Counted from the first letter of the stretch, positions 51,892 through 61,325 are shown. The stretch is DNA of 64,000 bases from Staphylospora marina (GCF_003856495.1 NZ_CP034118.1:1716001-1780000); one strand, 5' to 3'. Numbers and translations: made by a program. The notes: generated from the letters alone by a model not told the origin.

Positions 51892-52953
51892 TTACCACGT
51901 CGTCAGTTGGTTCAGGACGTCTCGGTCCAGCTCTTTGATGGTTTCGACGAGCAATCGGGCTGCATTTTCGAGATCGCGGCGACTGATCATGGAAACGTGG
52001 CTGTGGATGTATCGGGCGGCGACTCCGATGACCAGAGAAGGAACGCCCTTCTTGAACAGATGAAACCGCCCGGCATCCGTGCCTCCGCCCGTGATGATGT
52101 CGATCTGGTAAGGGATCCCGTGTTTTTCCGCCACGCGCACCACAAAGTCCCGCAACTTGAGGTGAGGAATCATGGTGGCATCCAGGAAAGTGATGATGGG
52201 TCCCTGTCTCAGCCTGGCCTTGTTGGTGCCTTCGCTCCCCGGATGGTCCTCGGCCACTCCCACATCCAAGGCGAATGCCACTTCCGGTTCCACCACCCAC
52301 GACGAGGTGGATGCACCGCGAAGGCCCACTTCTTCCTGAACCGTGGCACCGGCGATCACGGTGTTGGGATGCTTTTCCATCCGCAAGCGGGACAAGATCT
52401 CCAGCGCCAACCAGCAACCGACCCTGTTGTCGAGTGCCTTGGCGAGTATGGTGTCACCGTCGGGCATGATTTCAAACGGACAGACCGGTACGACCGGATC
52501 TCCCACGCGAATGCCCCATTCTTTCACTTGTTCATCGCTTTCGGCACCCACATCGATGAACATTTCACGGATCGGCACCAAGCGGTTTCTTTCTTCGGGG
52601 GTGAGCACATGCGGGGGTTTGCAACCGATCACTCCGCGAAATCTTTTCTTTCCGGAAATGACGGTCACTCTTTGCGCCAAAAGAACCTGACTCCACCACC
52701 CCCCGAGCGGGGTGAACCGAAGCATTCCGCTCCGGGTGATTTCCGAAACCATGAACCCCACTTCGTCCAAATGGCCGGCCAGCAAAATGCGGGGGTGTTC
52801 CGTTTCCCCTTTTTTTTCGGCGAAGATGCTTCCCAAACGGTCGTACATGACCGGAAAACCGAGCTTGTCCATTTCGCTGCGCATGATTTGCCGAACTTCG
52901 TCTTCCGCTCCGGGGACTCCCGGGGCTTCCGCAAGTTCCATCAGTCGTCTCAT
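51892..52953 (-). CDS. M42-family metallo-aminopeptidase
   Basis: 353 residues. Di-metal site motifs of M42: AGHLDEVGFMV, ALDNRVGCW, TVQEEVGLRG, FALDVGVAED, and the final RYIHSHVSM. Relatives (YtoP, FrvX, PepA-type glutamyl aminopeptidases) form dodecameric tetrahedral cages that trim peptides. AAAGGAGG lies 8 nt before ATG 52953. The tandem repeat begins 28 nt beyond its stop. Confidence 0.93.
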   Translation of the reverse strand: MRRLMELAEAPGVPGAEDEVRQIMRSEMDKLGFPVMYDRLGSIFAEKKGETEHPRILLAGHLDEVGFMVSEITRSGMLRFTPLGGWWSQVLLAQRVTVISGKKRFRGVIGCKPPHVLTPEERNRLVPIREMFIDVGAESDEQVKEWGIRVGDPVVPVCPFEIMPDGDTILAKALDNRVGCWLALEILSRLRMEKHPNTVIAGATVQEEVGLRGASTSSWVVEPEVAFALDVGVAEDHPGSEGTNKARLRQGPIITFLDATMIPHLKLRDFVVRVAEKHGIPYQIDIITGGGTDAGRFHLFKKGVPSLVIGVAARYIHSHVSMISRRDLENAARLLVETIKELDRDVLNQLTTW

Positions 52954-53119
52954 CCGCGTCCCTCCTTTTCCCATAAGGTCCGCTCTCATCGGGGCGTTTT
53001 ATTCCGGCCCCCACAGACTTAACCACCGGCAGAAATTCACTGTCATGTCGGGAAACGATCCCGCAGACACTATCCCGGGAACATGTGTCGGCCAAACCAC
53101 GGCGAGGAGGTGGCCCCGC

Positions 53120-54760
53120 ATGTCCGAACGATGGCTTCGGAACACAGGTTTTCTGTTAATGGCTCTGATCGTCATGCTGCTTCCTGCCGGCATGCTGCGG
53201 GCGGCTGATTCGACTGAATCCGGGGAGCTTCCGCTTTACCCGATGCTGGCGGACTACGGGGGTGCCATCAGGGAGAAAACGCCCCGGGCCGACGGACATC
53301 GTCACATCGACACGCCCGCTACCATCCGGGAACTCAAACGTTTGCATACGGATACGTATTTTTTCTTGATCTGGGATGCAAAAACGGACTGGGACGACCT
53401 CAGACGGGAGTTTCTTCCCGCGGCTCAAGCTGAGGGGATCCGGGTATTTGCGTATCTCGTACCACCTTCGGAAAGCAAGGCTCGCCGCTCCGAACCGTTC
53501 GGCACCGATTACGTGGCGTGGTTTCGGGAAATCGGCCGTCTTTCCAGGCAGTACCCCAATCTCAAGGGGATGGTGATCGATGACTTCACCGAAAATCTGT
53601 CTCATTTCACGCCGGATCTGATGAAAAAAATCCGTGCGGCGGGAAAAAAGGAAAACCCGAAGATTCTCTTTTATGCCCAAGTTTATCACCCGTCGCTCAC
53701 ACCCGCTTTCATCAAGACCTATGCTCCCCTTGTCGACGGATTGGTCATGGCGTTCAGGGACGGCAGGGATCGCAATACCCAGCGTCTCGACCGGCTGACC
53801 GAACAGATCGACCAAATCCGTTATCAACTGGAGCAATCCCGCCTTCCGCTGATCCTGATGGTCTACGCCAGCCGATTGTCGGCCACGCCGGCAAGCCCGA
53901 GTGCGGAATACGTAAGCGGGGCACTGGTTCCGGCGCTGGAGAGACTCAGATTGGATCGCCTGCAGGGAGTGGTCACGTACGTGACGGAGAAACGCATCCA
54001 ACGCAAGGACGCGGTGGGAGCCGTTTCCGGAAATGCGTACGCGAGCCTGTTCTCCCCCGCTCGGGGAGATGCCCGGCGCGACATGGTGGAATGGGTGCAA
54101 CGGGTCCATGTGAAAAAACCGTCTTCAGGCTCTTTGTCTTTTCAGGTCTTTCAGGTGTCCCCGTCGGGAGCGCCGAAGGGAGCCCATGTCCTCCAATTGC
54201 TGGTCGACGGGAAAACGGTGTGGCAGCAGGACGTTTCCGGACTTCGTCCGTATGCATGGCATGCCCGGACCGTTCACCTGGGCCGTCACCTGCAAGGAAA
54301 GAGCCAGGCGGTGTTGTCATTCCGTCTGGTCCGGACCGGAAAAGGAACCTGGTGTTACACCGGGATCGACGATTTGAGGCCGGAAGGATTCACCGTCAAC
54401 AATGCGGATTTCGAACTGGGGGATCATGGATGGACCGTGGTGGCCGGAAGCAGGGGCATGATCGGCGACGTGATTTATCACGATCCGAACCGGTCCAAAC
54501 GGACGTTTTCGGTGGTGAGCAAATATTACGCGGCGTTCCGGATTTACAAGCTGACTTCGGAACGCACCGGCCCCCGTCTGTCCGCTTCGGCGGATACCCT
54601 TCTGGTCAGGGTTCTTGAAGGGAAACATGAAGAAAGCCTGAATTTGCTGGAAAAGATGATTCCTCTCATTCTCTTTGACAAAAAACTTTCCATCGACGAA
54701 AAACAGCTCCTGGTCCGACTCTGTCATGATTTGCACCGCCGGCTGGAAGACGAACGCTGA
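53120..54760 (+). CDS. Secreted protein with a glycoside-hydrolase-like barrel, unknown substrate
   Basis: 546 residues. Signal peptide (hydrophobic 11-26, likely cut after LRA-A). Residues about 45-320 look like a TIM barrel: YFFLIWDAKTDW, RVFAYLVPP, LKGMVIDDFTEN (acidic pair at a strand end, a possible catalytic site), LFYAQVYHP, LILMVYASR. Residues about 325-460 look like a beta-sandwich (LQLLVDGKTVW, FELGDHGWTVV). The tail is helical. I do not recognise a family; a carbohydrate-active enzyme is an inference. GAGGAGG is 10 nt from ATG 53120. Confidence 0.75.
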   Translation: MSERWLRNTGFLLMALIVMLLPAGMLRAADSTESGELPLYPMLADYGGAIREKTPRADGHRHIDTPATIRELKRLHTDTYFFLIWDAKTDWDDLRREFLPAAQAEGIRVFAYLVPPSESKARRSEPFGTDYVAWFREIGRLSRQYPNLKGMVIDDFTENLSHFTPDLMKKIRAAGKKENPKILFYAQVYHPSLTPAFIKTYAPLVDGLVMAFRDGRDRNTQRLDRLTEQIDQIRYQLEQSRLPLILMVYASRLSATPASPSAEYVSGALVPALERLRLDRLQGVVTYVTEKRIQRKDAVGAVSGNAYASLFSPARGDARRDMVEWVQRVHVKKPSSGSLSFQVFQVSPSGAPKGAHVLQLLVDGKTVWQQDVSGLRPYAWHARTVHLGRHLQGKSQAVLSFRLVRTGKGTWCYTGIDDLRPEGFTVNNADFELGDHGWTVVAGSRGMIGDVIYHDPNRSKRTFSVVSKYYAAFRIYKLTSERTGPRLSASADTLLVRVLEGKHEESLNLLEKMIPLILFDKKLSIDEKQLLVRLCHDLHRRLEDER

Positions 54761-54789
54761 CGGTCCGGCCGCATGATCCACACAAAAAA

Positions 54790-54812
54790 CCGCCGCCCGA
54801 ATCGGGCGGCGG
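54790..54812 (-). terminator. Terminator of the 94-residue protein gene
   Basis: CCGCCGCCCGA/TCGGGCGGCGG stem with TTTTTT on the minus strand. Confidence 0.8.
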
Positions 54813-54842
54813 CGAACCTGAATTCGTTCTCTTCCCGGGCAA

Positions 54843-55127
54843 CTACGCCTCCCGGTAAGGCGCGCGTTTTCGGAAATTGTCCGACGCGTCGGCGATGGCC
54901 AGCTGGTTTTCCAAATCATTGATGATTCCCGTGTAGTACGCGGAAGCTTCGTCCATTTTCCCCATCCGCTCCAAATCCTCCATGGCTTCATAAGCCTTCT
55001 TCAACGCTTCAAACGTCTCCCGGAATTCATCGGGACCAAGAAGCGGAGGCCGGTCATCCCCTTCTTCGGACCAAAACATCCGGTATCGCTCCAAATACGC
55101 TTCATAGGAAGAGAAATCAGGATGCAT
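54843..55127 (-). CDS. Small acidic protein of unknown function
   Basis: 94 residues, mostly helical and acidic (EAYLERYRMFWSEEGDD, RETFEALKKAYEAMEDLERM). Coiled-coil-like; no known domain recognised. ATG 55127 is preferred, with GGGGG about 9 nt upstream (ATG 55133 would be too close). Own terminator. Lies just downstream of rnpB. Confidence 0.65.
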   Translation of the reverse strand: MHPDFSSYEAYLERYRMFWSEEGDDRPPLLGPDEFRETFEALKKAYEAMEDLERMGKMDEASAYYTGIINDLENQLAIADASDNFRKRAPYREA

Positions 55128-55231
55128 GCCCATGTCCCCCGATCGTTCAAGATCTCTTTCTTACCTTTTCCCGGATGGGGGAATTTATGCCGTATGCGTT
55201 TCGGGTCACGCACTTGTCCGGAAAATGAAAA

Positions 55232-55252
55232 AAGACACCGCGACGGTGTCTT
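55232..55252 (-). terminator. Terminator of rnpB
   Basis: AAGACACCG/CGGTGTCTT stem followed by TTTTTTC on the minus strand. Confidence 0.8.
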
Positions 55253-55276
55253 GATGTTTGACTTGCAAGCCGATCA

Positions 55277-55701
55277 GGAAAGCAAACAATAAGCCGAGTT
55301 CTGTTCTCCGGGCGGTACGGTCGACGGCTTGCTCGTCTCCCGCCCCTTGGAGTGGCAATCATCTGTCTGGGCCATGCATTGCTGCATGGCTCTGGCGACC
55401 TACCCGAGATCACTGCGGGCCACAGCTGCGCTGCCGAACGGCAACGCCGATCTCCTACCAGGTCTTGCTCCAGGTGGGGTTTACCTAGCCAGCATGTCGC
55501 CATGCTGCTGGTGCGCTCTTACCGCACCGTTGCATCCTTGCCTGTGAGGCGGAAAGCCTCCATCGGCGGTCTACATTTCTGTGGCACTAGCCTTGGGGTC
55601 GCCCCCACCGGCCGTTAGCCGGCACCCTGCCCTGTGGAGCTCGGACTTTCCTCCCACGGGACCTTGCGGCACTCCGTGAGCGATTGCCTTGTTTACTTTC
55701 C
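55277..55701 (-). ncRNA. rnpB: RNase P RNA (A-type architecture)
   Basis: Catalytic RNA that matures tRNA 5' ends. P1 is formed by GGAAAGTAAACAA and TTGTTTGCTTTCC at the two ends. Conserved cores: GAGGAAAGTCCGAGCTCC, GTGCCACAGAAA, GGTGCGGTAAGAGCGCACC, GGTAAACCCCACCTGGAGCAAG, AGATGATTGCC, ACAGAACTCGGCTTA. The P13/P14 and GCGGTAAGAGC segments follow the ancestral A-type of E. coli, not the B-type of B. subtilis. Mature ends are approximate. Confidence 0.93.
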
Positions 55702-55721
55702 TGTTCACTTACAGGAATTTT

Positions 55722-55750
55722 ATTATAACAAAACGGCACCGGTCACTCAA
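55722..55750 (-). promoter_or_regulatory. SigmaA promoter of rnpB
   Basis: TTGAGT (55745-55750), 17-nt spacer, perfect TATAAT (55722-55727) on the minus strand, start predicted near 55715. Confidence 0.8.
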
Positions 55751-55759
55751 CTGGACAAT

Positions 55760-56359
55760 TCAGGAACGATTCCGGGATGATTCCATCAATCGCACGATGA
55801 CCGGTACCATCTCGTGCGGATCCAATTCCGGATCCACGTGATGCTGCATGAAATATCCGTTGAAAAGGGCAAGGACCGCACTGGCCATCAGCCGGGGGGC
55901 CAAATCGCTGTTCAGGGAACCCGTTTCCTTCAATTGTTGAAAATAATCGGCCAGAAACGCTCGCCAGTTCTCAAAGAGACCTGCCACTTTCTCCCTCACT
56001 TCGGGAATCCGTTTGGTGTTGACCATGAACTCCAACATCATCGGGGTATACAATTCCCTTTTTCCGTCTTCGATCACTTCTTTCCCGATTTCGACGAAAT
56101 CATGGAACACATCAGCTGCTTCCCGTTCAAAAATGCTCTTCATCCGCTCAAACTGCCATTCGATCCGTTCATCCAACACTTCGAGAAAAAAATCTTCCTT
56201 GCTGTCGAAATGGGCGTAGAACGCCCCCTTGGTATATCCGGCAACCTTCATGATTTCATCAATGCTCGTCGAAGCGTATCCTTTCTCCACAAACAACTTG
56301 AAACCCGCGTCCTTGATTTTGCGCATGGTTTGTTGTGATCGCAACTGATGTTTGGACAT
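55760..56359 (-). CDS. TetR-family transcriptional regulator
   Basis: 199 residues. N-terminal HTH: AGFKLFVEKGYASTSIDEIMKVAGYTKGAFYAHFDSKEDFF, the classic TetR pattern. The ligand-binding C-terminal domain is TetR_C-like (QrgR/YdgC kind). Target and ligand unknown; no obvious neighbour operon. Confidence 0.92.
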   Translation of the reverse strand: MSKHQLRSQQTMRKIKDAGFKLFVEKGYASTSIDEIMKVAGYTKGAFYAHFDSKEDFFLEVLDERIEWQFERMKSIFEREAADVFHDFVEIGKEVIEDGKRELYTPMMLEFMVNTKRIPEVREKVAGLFENWRAFLADYFQQLKETGSLNSDLAPRLMASAVLALFNGYFMQHHVDPELDPHEMVPVIVRLMESSRNRS

Positions 56360-56467
56360 GATCTCACCTTTTTTGCAGTCATTTCGCTCAATTCACATTA
56401 TATCACAACTCTTTTCTGCATTTTCCCCCGGACGGATGGGGGACAAGCTCGGACATGAGTACGAAAA

Positions 56468-56500
56468 CCCGCATGCCCTCAGACAGCGAAGGCATGCGGG
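56468..56500 (-). terminator. Terminator of the nif3-like gene
   Basis: CCCGCATGCC/GGCATGCGGG stem followed by TTTTCG on the minus strand. Confidence 0.65.
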
Positions 56501-56516
56501 CTTGAAAGGAAACGGA

Positions 56517-57626
56517 TCAACCCACGAAGCGGAACGGGTCGGTGTTTACGGTGGAAGCGTGAACCGGAACGGCGTCTTTCAGCTCCTCTTTCAACCGTTG
56601 GACCACCCGGTCGACCACCCACCGCTCCACATGATGGCCCGGGTCAACGAGAGCCAGTCCGTGCCGGAGAGCATCCTGGGCCGTGTGATAATCCACGTCA
56701 CCCGTGACGTACACATCCGCTCCCGCCCGAAGAGCATCCGGATAATTGCGCCCGCCGGCTCCGCCGAGCACCGCCACTTTTTTCACGATCCGTGCGGGAT
56801 CCCCCACCATGCGCAATCCGTCGACGCCGAGCCGGTTGCGCACATGGGAAGCGAACTGTTCGAGGGTCATCTCTTCGGGCAAGCGGCCGATGCGACCGTA
56901 TCCTTGCGGCGTTCCCGGAAGATCGAGCGGATAGATGTCGTATGCGACTTCTTCGTAGGGATGGGCGGCAAGCATGGCTTTCACCACCCGGTCCCGGATG
57001 GATGCCGGAAACACCGTTTCCAATCTCACTTCCCGAACTTTCTCCAGTGTTCCCCGCTTCCCGATGAACGGGTTGGTCCCTTCTCCCGGCATGAAGGTGC
57101 CCGTTCCTTCCACATTGAACGTGCAATGGCTGTAATTGCCGATCCACCCGGCCCCCGCTTCACTCACCGCGTTGAGCACCTTTTCATGGTGATCCTCCGG
57201 CACGAACACCACCAGTTTTTTCAGCGGGTCTTCCCGGTACGGGATCAACACCTTCGTCTCCAGCAGGCCCAACCGTTCGGCCAAAACGTCGTTCACGCCG
57301 TCATCGGCCGAATCCAGGTTGGTGTGGGAGACGAACACATTCAGATCGTTCTTGATGAGCCGCGCCATCAATCGACCGACGGGTTTGTCGATGCGGATCT
57401 CCTTGAGCGGCATCCAGAGGGGGGCATGATGGGCCACGATCCAATTGGCTCCCAGTCGAACGGCTTCCTCCGCCACCTTTTCGTCCACGTCCAGCGTCAC
57501 CAGAATGCCCTTCACCTCGGACGCCGGATCCCCGATCTGAAGACCGATGCGGTCTTTTTCCACGGCCAGACCGGGGGGAGCCCAACGCTCCATCACGCGA
57601 ATCACTTCCGTTCCCCGAACAGACAT
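56517..57626 (-). CDS. yqfO: Nif3-like dinuclear metal centre protein (YqfO)
   Basis: 369 residues, the long form with an inserted PII/CutA-like domain (about 125-225, VFVPEDHHEKVLNAV...). Metal ligands in AHHAPLW, SHTNLDSADDGVND and GDVDYHTA...DPGHHVER. Hexameric; reported as GTP cyclohydrolase 1 type 2 homologue, though true function is debated. GAGGGTGA precedes ATG 57626; overlaps trmK by 25 nt, the Bacillus sigA-trmK-yqfO order. Confidence 0.92.
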   Translation of the reverse strand: MSVRGTEVIRVMERWAPPGLAVEKDRIGLQIGDPASEVKGILVTLDVDEKVAEEAVRLGANWIVAHHAPLWMPLKEIRIDKPVGRLMARLIKNDLNVFVSHTNLDSADDGVNDVLAERLGLLETKVLIPYREDPLKKLVVFVPEDHHEKVLNAVSEAGAGWIGNYSHCTFNVEGTGTFMPGEGTNPFIGKRGTLEKVREVRLETVFPASIRDRVVKAMLAAHPYEEVAYDIYPLDLPGTPQGYGRIGRLPEEMTLEQFASHVRNRLGVDGLRMVGDPARIVKKVAVLGGAGGRNYPDALRAGADVYVTGDVDYHTAQDALRHGLALVDPGHHVERWVVDRVVQRLKEELKDAVPVHASTVNTDPFRFVG

Positions 57627-58354
57627 GCGATCACCCTCTCCCATTCCTTGATCTCCGATTCAAGGCGCTCGTACTTTTCACGGGCTTCGACACTTTTTCC
57701 CCGGCGAAGCTGATCCGCCACCTTTTTTTTCGACTCGACAATGGCGGCAAACCGCTCCGGAAGCAAGGGATGCCTGTCTCGGCACAAAACGGGGCCCGCT
57801 TCCAGCAGCACGGACATCGGAAAACCCGTTTCTTCATACGGCGCCCGTGGATCACCCGGCTCCGCGGCGATCACTTCATACAGAATCCCCGCATCCTCCA
57901 CCAGTGATTCCGCGGTGATGGTGAATCCTCCTTCCAGGAGCCACTCCCGCACCCGACGACCGCCGATGTTGGGTTGCAGCACCAACCGGCGAACCCCGTC
58001 CAACTTGTCTTTTCCTGCCTCGAGCAGGTTGGCCATCAGGGTCCCGCCCATGCCGGCGATCACCACCACGTCCGCTTCTCCCGGACGCAGCACGGAAAGC
58101 CCGTCGCCCAGCCGAACGTCGATTCTGGACCGGAGACCGGCTTCTTGCACGCGTCGAAGCGCATTGCTCCAAGGTCCCCGATTCACTTCCCCCACCACGG
58201 CAAACCGGATTCTCCCCGTCAAGGTGAGGTGAATCGGGAGAAATGCGTGGTCGGCGCCGATATCGGCAAGCCTTGCCCCTTCGGGCACCATGGAAGCCAC
58301 TTCCTCCAACCGCGGGGAAAGCCTCCATTCGCTTGAACTGTGCTGGTTTGGCAC
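57602..58354 (-). CDS. trmK: tRNA (adenine(22)-N1)-methyltransferase TrmK
   Basis: 250 residues. LSPRLEEVASMVPEG, SAM motif ADIGADHAFLPIHL, IAGMGGTLMANLLE and LQPNIGGRRVREWL are diagnostic of TrmK (YqfN). C-terminal coiled coil binds tRNA. GTG 58354 has GGAAGGA 8 nt upstream; a TTG at 58375 is the outer alternative. Coupled to the nif3-like gene. Confidence 0.93.
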   Translation of the reverse strand: MPNQHSSSEWRLSPRLEEVASMVPEGARLADIGADHAFLPIHLTLTGRIRFAVVGEVNRGPWSNALRRVQEAGLRSRIDVRLGDGLSVLRPGEADVVVIAGMGGTLMANLLEAGKDKLDGVRRLVLQPNIGGRRVREWLLEGGFTITAESLVEDAGILYEVIAAEPGDPRAPYEETGFPMSVLLEAGPVLCRDRHPLLPERFAAIVESKKKVADQLRRGKSVEAREKYERLESEIKEWERVIACLFGERK

Positions 58355-58441
58355 TCCGATCGTCCTTCCTGTCAAACCTTGCGCCTTTCATTATACATCA
58401 GCCAGGCCCGGGCACCGACAACTTGCGTGCAAAAAAAAACG

Positions 58442-58462
58442 GAAGCGGAAACGGTCCGCTTC
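58442..58462 (-). terminator. Probable terminator of the M1 peptidase gene
   Basis: GAAGCGG/CCGCTTC hairpin followed by CGTTTTTTTTT on the minus strand, 85 nt past the stop. Confidence 0.55.
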
Positions 58463-58547
58463 TTTGAACTTCAGGCCGGAACAAACAAATCCTCCGGACG
58501 CGCACACGGAGACCGCGTTCCCCGTGCCTGAACCGGAGGAAAAGCCT

Positions 58548-60017
58548 TCAGAATCCGGCCGTTTCGGCATCGGCTTCCCGTTTCTTTCCGAACAGGAGCC
58601 ATTCCCGGAAAAACGGTACCAGATCTTTCCCGGCCACTTCACCGGCCACGCGGATGAAGTCACGGGTGGTGGCCGTTTTGAAGCGGTACCGATCATAATA
58701 TGTGCTCATGATTTTCAGCACTTTCTCTTCGCCGATCTCATCCATGAGGCGGAACATCATGGCCGCGGGTCGCAGATAGACCATCAGTCCGTAGACGGAA
58801 TCCGGATAGTCATACAAACGGTCCGCTGCGGTCACGCCCAATGTTTGGTGAACTTCGTCCGCCTTGCGCGATGCCCGCTCCAAAAACCCGGTTTCATCTT
58901 CGTTCTCCTTCTCCTTCATGTACAAAAACTCGGAGAAGGTGGTGAGGCCCTCATCCAGCCACGGTTCTTTCACTTGATCGTTGCCGACGACACCGTACCA
59001 CCACTGATGCGCCAGCTCATGCACCACCACATTGACAGCGGGACCTTGTCCTTTCCGCGTGGGGATGGTCGGAACGGAGGTGACCAGTCCGGGATATTCC
59101 ATTCCGGCAATCCCGAATCCGGTTTCCCCGAGAACCACATCCACTTCATCATACGGATAGGCACCGAATTTCTCGCTGAAGAAATTCATGCCGTTGACCG
59201 CCGCGCGCAACAGCGGCTCTCTCACCGATTCCATTCCGGGCAAATACCACACATTGACGCGAATGCCTCCGGCGTTGCCGCTGACAGACTTGTAGTCGGC
59301 CGTCAATACGGCGGCAAAATCCCGGATGTTGTCCTGGCGGATGGTCACCGTTTGACGGGTTGGTCCACGGTGATCCTTTCCGCTTGAGATGACCCGGTAA
59401 CCGGCGGGAAGCTTGAATGTCACCTCAAAATCGGACATTTGGGTGTAAAACGGATCGCCCGTGGCGGTATACGGATCGGTATGCCACCCTCCGTCATCCT
59501 TGACCGCCAGCATGGGATACCACTGGGCCAAAAACGCGGTCCGCTTGAATCGGTTCAATCGGCTTCCCCCGCGGGGAAGTTTGAGACGGAAATCCATCTC
59601 CACCAGCGCGGAGCGGCCGTTCGTCAGGGGGGCCGGAAGGGGGACCTTCATGGCCGTTTCCCGGATTTCATGCCGGACCTTCTTTCCGTCCACTCTCACA
59701 TGGGAGATGTCAATCCAGCCCGGCTTTTCGGGACGGGATTCATTCCCGTATTTCCAGTTCCTGAACGCATTGGGGTACAGATTGAACCAGATTTCGTTCA
59801 GCGGCTCCTTCCGTTTCTCCGGAAGCCGGACCGCCATCTGTCCGGTCAATTCGTCTTTCCCCGGATTCCAGGAAGCTTCAATCCGGTAATGGGGACGATC
59901 CGTCAGCACGGGATCTTTTTCTTTCACGGCCATCAACGCGCTCCTCGGCGCAGCGCAGTTCAAGACCAAGCTCCCCGTCAAAACGGCGACAAAGAAAAGA
60001 AAAACGCGACGCATCAT
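58548..60017 (-). CDS. M1-family metallopeptidase lipoprotein
   Basis: 489 residues. Signal with lipobox LVLNC near residue 21, beta-rich N-terminal domain, then the gluzincin core: GMEYPGL (GxMEN-like), HELAHQWWYG with the downstream E (LDEGLTTFSEF), ending ...FFREWLLFGK. Zinc aminopeptidase-like; anchored outside, presumably trims extracellular peptides. Terminator-like hairpin follows. Confidence 0.92.
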   Translation of the reverse strand: MMRRVFLFFVAVLTGSLVLNCAAPRSALMAVKEKDPVLTDRPHYRIEASWNPGKDELTGQMAVRLPEKRKEPLNEIWFNLYPNAFRNWKYGNESRPEKPGWIDISHVRVDGKKVRHEIRETAMKVPLPAPLTNGRSALVEMDFRLKLPRGGSRLNRFKRTAFLAQWYPMLAVKDDGGWHTDPYTATGDPFYTQMSDFEVTFKLPAGYRVISSGKDHRGPTRQTVTIRQDNIRDFAAVLTADYKSVSGNAGGIRVNVWYLPGMESVREPLLRAAVNGMNFFSEKFGAYPYDEVDVVLGETGFGIAGMEYPGLVTSVPTIPTRKGQGPAVNVVVHELAHQWWYGVVGNDQVKEPWLDEGLTTFSEFLYMKEKENEDETGFLERASRKADEVHQTLGVTAADRLYDYPDSVYGLMVYLRPAAMMFRLMDEIGEEKVLKIMSTYYDRYRFKTATTRDFIRVAGEVAGKDLVPFFREWLLFGKKREADAETAGF

Positions 60018-60135
60018 CTGTCGTCCTCCCGGTCATTGGTTTCGGTTCCGGTTCAGTATGTCCGGACTTCCGGGAAATTATGACAGGACGCGCCACGCAT
60101 CCGTTCCGGTCAAATCGGGCCGGTCAAGGCATGAA

Positions 60136-61251
60136 TCAGAGATTTCCGCGACGTGCCTGCTCGCGTTCGATGGCTTCGAACAGGGCTTTGAAGTTGCCCT
60201 CGCCGAATCCGCGCGCTCCCTTGCGCTGAATGATTTCGAAGAAGAGCGTCGGACGGTCCACGATCGGCTTGGTGAAAATTTGCAGGAGATATCCTTCATC
60301 ATCGCGGTCCACCAAAATGCTCAGCCGTCTCAGGTCTTCGATTTGTTCGTCGATGTTGCCGACCCGTTCGATGAGATCATCGTAATAGGTGTCCGGCGTG
60401 TACAGGAATTCCACCCCGTTTTTCTTCAGTGTTTCCACGGTTTTCACGATGTCGTCGGTCAAAAGAGCCACGTGCTGCACGCCGGCTCCGCGGTAAAACT
60501 CAAGATATTCCTGAATTTGCGACTTCCGTTTCCCTTCGGCCGGCTCGTTGATCGGGAACTTGATCCGGCCCGTGCCGTTCTGCATCACTTTCGACATCAG
60601 GGCGGAGTACTCGGTGCTGATGTCCTCATCGTCAAAGTGAATCAATTGTTTGAAGCCCATCACTTTTTCGTAGTAGGCGACCCATTCCTCCATGCTTTCC
60701 ACGTTGCCGACCACGTGGTCCACGCCGGTCAGTCCGGCCGATTCGGACGGAATCTCCATTTCGCACGGAACGAATCCGGGCGCGAAAAGACCGGAATAGT
60801 TTTTGCGTTCGATGAGCGTGTGCACGGTGTCACCGTAGGTGCCGATGACGGCTTTGCGAATCGTTCCGTGCTCGTCCTTCACTTCATGCGGTTCCTTGAT
60901 GACGATGCCTCCCCGGGAAACGGCTTCTTTGAAGGCTTTTTCCACGTCATCGACGCGAAGGGCAATGTCTTTCACACCGTCTCCGTGCTTTTTGACGAAA
61001 TCGCTGATCTCGTGCTCGGGGGAGTAGGAACCGCTGATCAGGAAACGGATCGCTCCCTGTTCCACGAGATACGACACTTTCTCCCGGTTTCCGGTTTCCA
61101 GACCGCTGTAGGCCACCGGTTTGAAACCGTACACGCGGCACAGGAAGTATGCGGCTTGTTTGGCGTTGCCGGTATAGTATTCCAAGTAATCAATATCCTG
61201 AATCGGCATGAAATCTTCTGCATTATTAAAGGCAGGATGTTTTTTCTCCAT
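60136..61251 (-). CDS. hppD: 4-hydroxyphenylpyruvate dioxygenase
   Basis: 371 residues. Two VOC domains; Fe(II) ligands His-His-Glu in GLTGVDHVVG, GAGVQHVALLTDDI and LFFEIIQRKGARGFGEGNFKALFEA. Converts 4-hydroxyphenylpyruvate to homogentisate in tyrosine breakdown. ATG 61251 has GGGAGGG 6 nt upstream. No other tyrosine-degradation gene in the window. Promoter contains a cre-like site and an 18-bp palindrome lies further upstream. Confidence 0.96.
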   Translation of the reverse strand: MEKKHPAFNNAEDFMPIQDIDYLEYYTGNAKQAAYFLCRVYGFKPVAYSGLETGNREKVSYLVEQGAIRFLISGSYSPEHEISDFVKKHGDGVKDIALRVDDVEKAFKEAVSRGGIVIKEPHEVKDEHGTIRKAVIGTYGDTVHTLIERKNYSGLFAPGFVPCEMEIPSESAGLTGVDHVVGNVESMEEWVAYYEKVMGFKQLIHFDDEDISTEYSALMSKVMQNGTGRIKFPINEPAEGKRKSQIQEYLEFYRGAGVQHVALLTDDIVKTVETLKKNGVEFLYTPDTYYDDLIERVGNIDEQIEDLRRLSILVDRDDEGYLLQIFTKPIVDRPTLFFEIIQRKGARGFGEGNFKALFEAIEREQARRGNL

Positions 61252-61286
61252 CCTTTTCCCTCCCATTCTCACATTTTCCTGTTTTC

Positions 61287-61316
61287 AGAATACCCCGATG
61301 TATCTGGCTTCCGCAA
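61287..61316 (-). promoter_or_regulatory. Putative hppD promoter
   Basis: TTGCGG (61311-61316), 18-nt spacer, TATTCT (61287-61292) on the minus strand. Confidence 0.45.
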
Positions 61317-61325
61317 GCGCTTACA
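61312..61325 (-). promoter_or_regulatory. cre-like site overlapping the hppD -35
   Basis: TGTAAGCGCTTGCG, 12 of 14 matches to cre with a perfect AAGCGCTT core. CcpA control of tyrosine breakdown would make sense but is unproven. Confidence 0.45.

Noticed and set aside
51463-53022. 519-codon plus open frame crossing the tandem repeats
   Set aside because: Mostly antisense to the M42 peptidase; open only because the repeat unit is a multiple of three.
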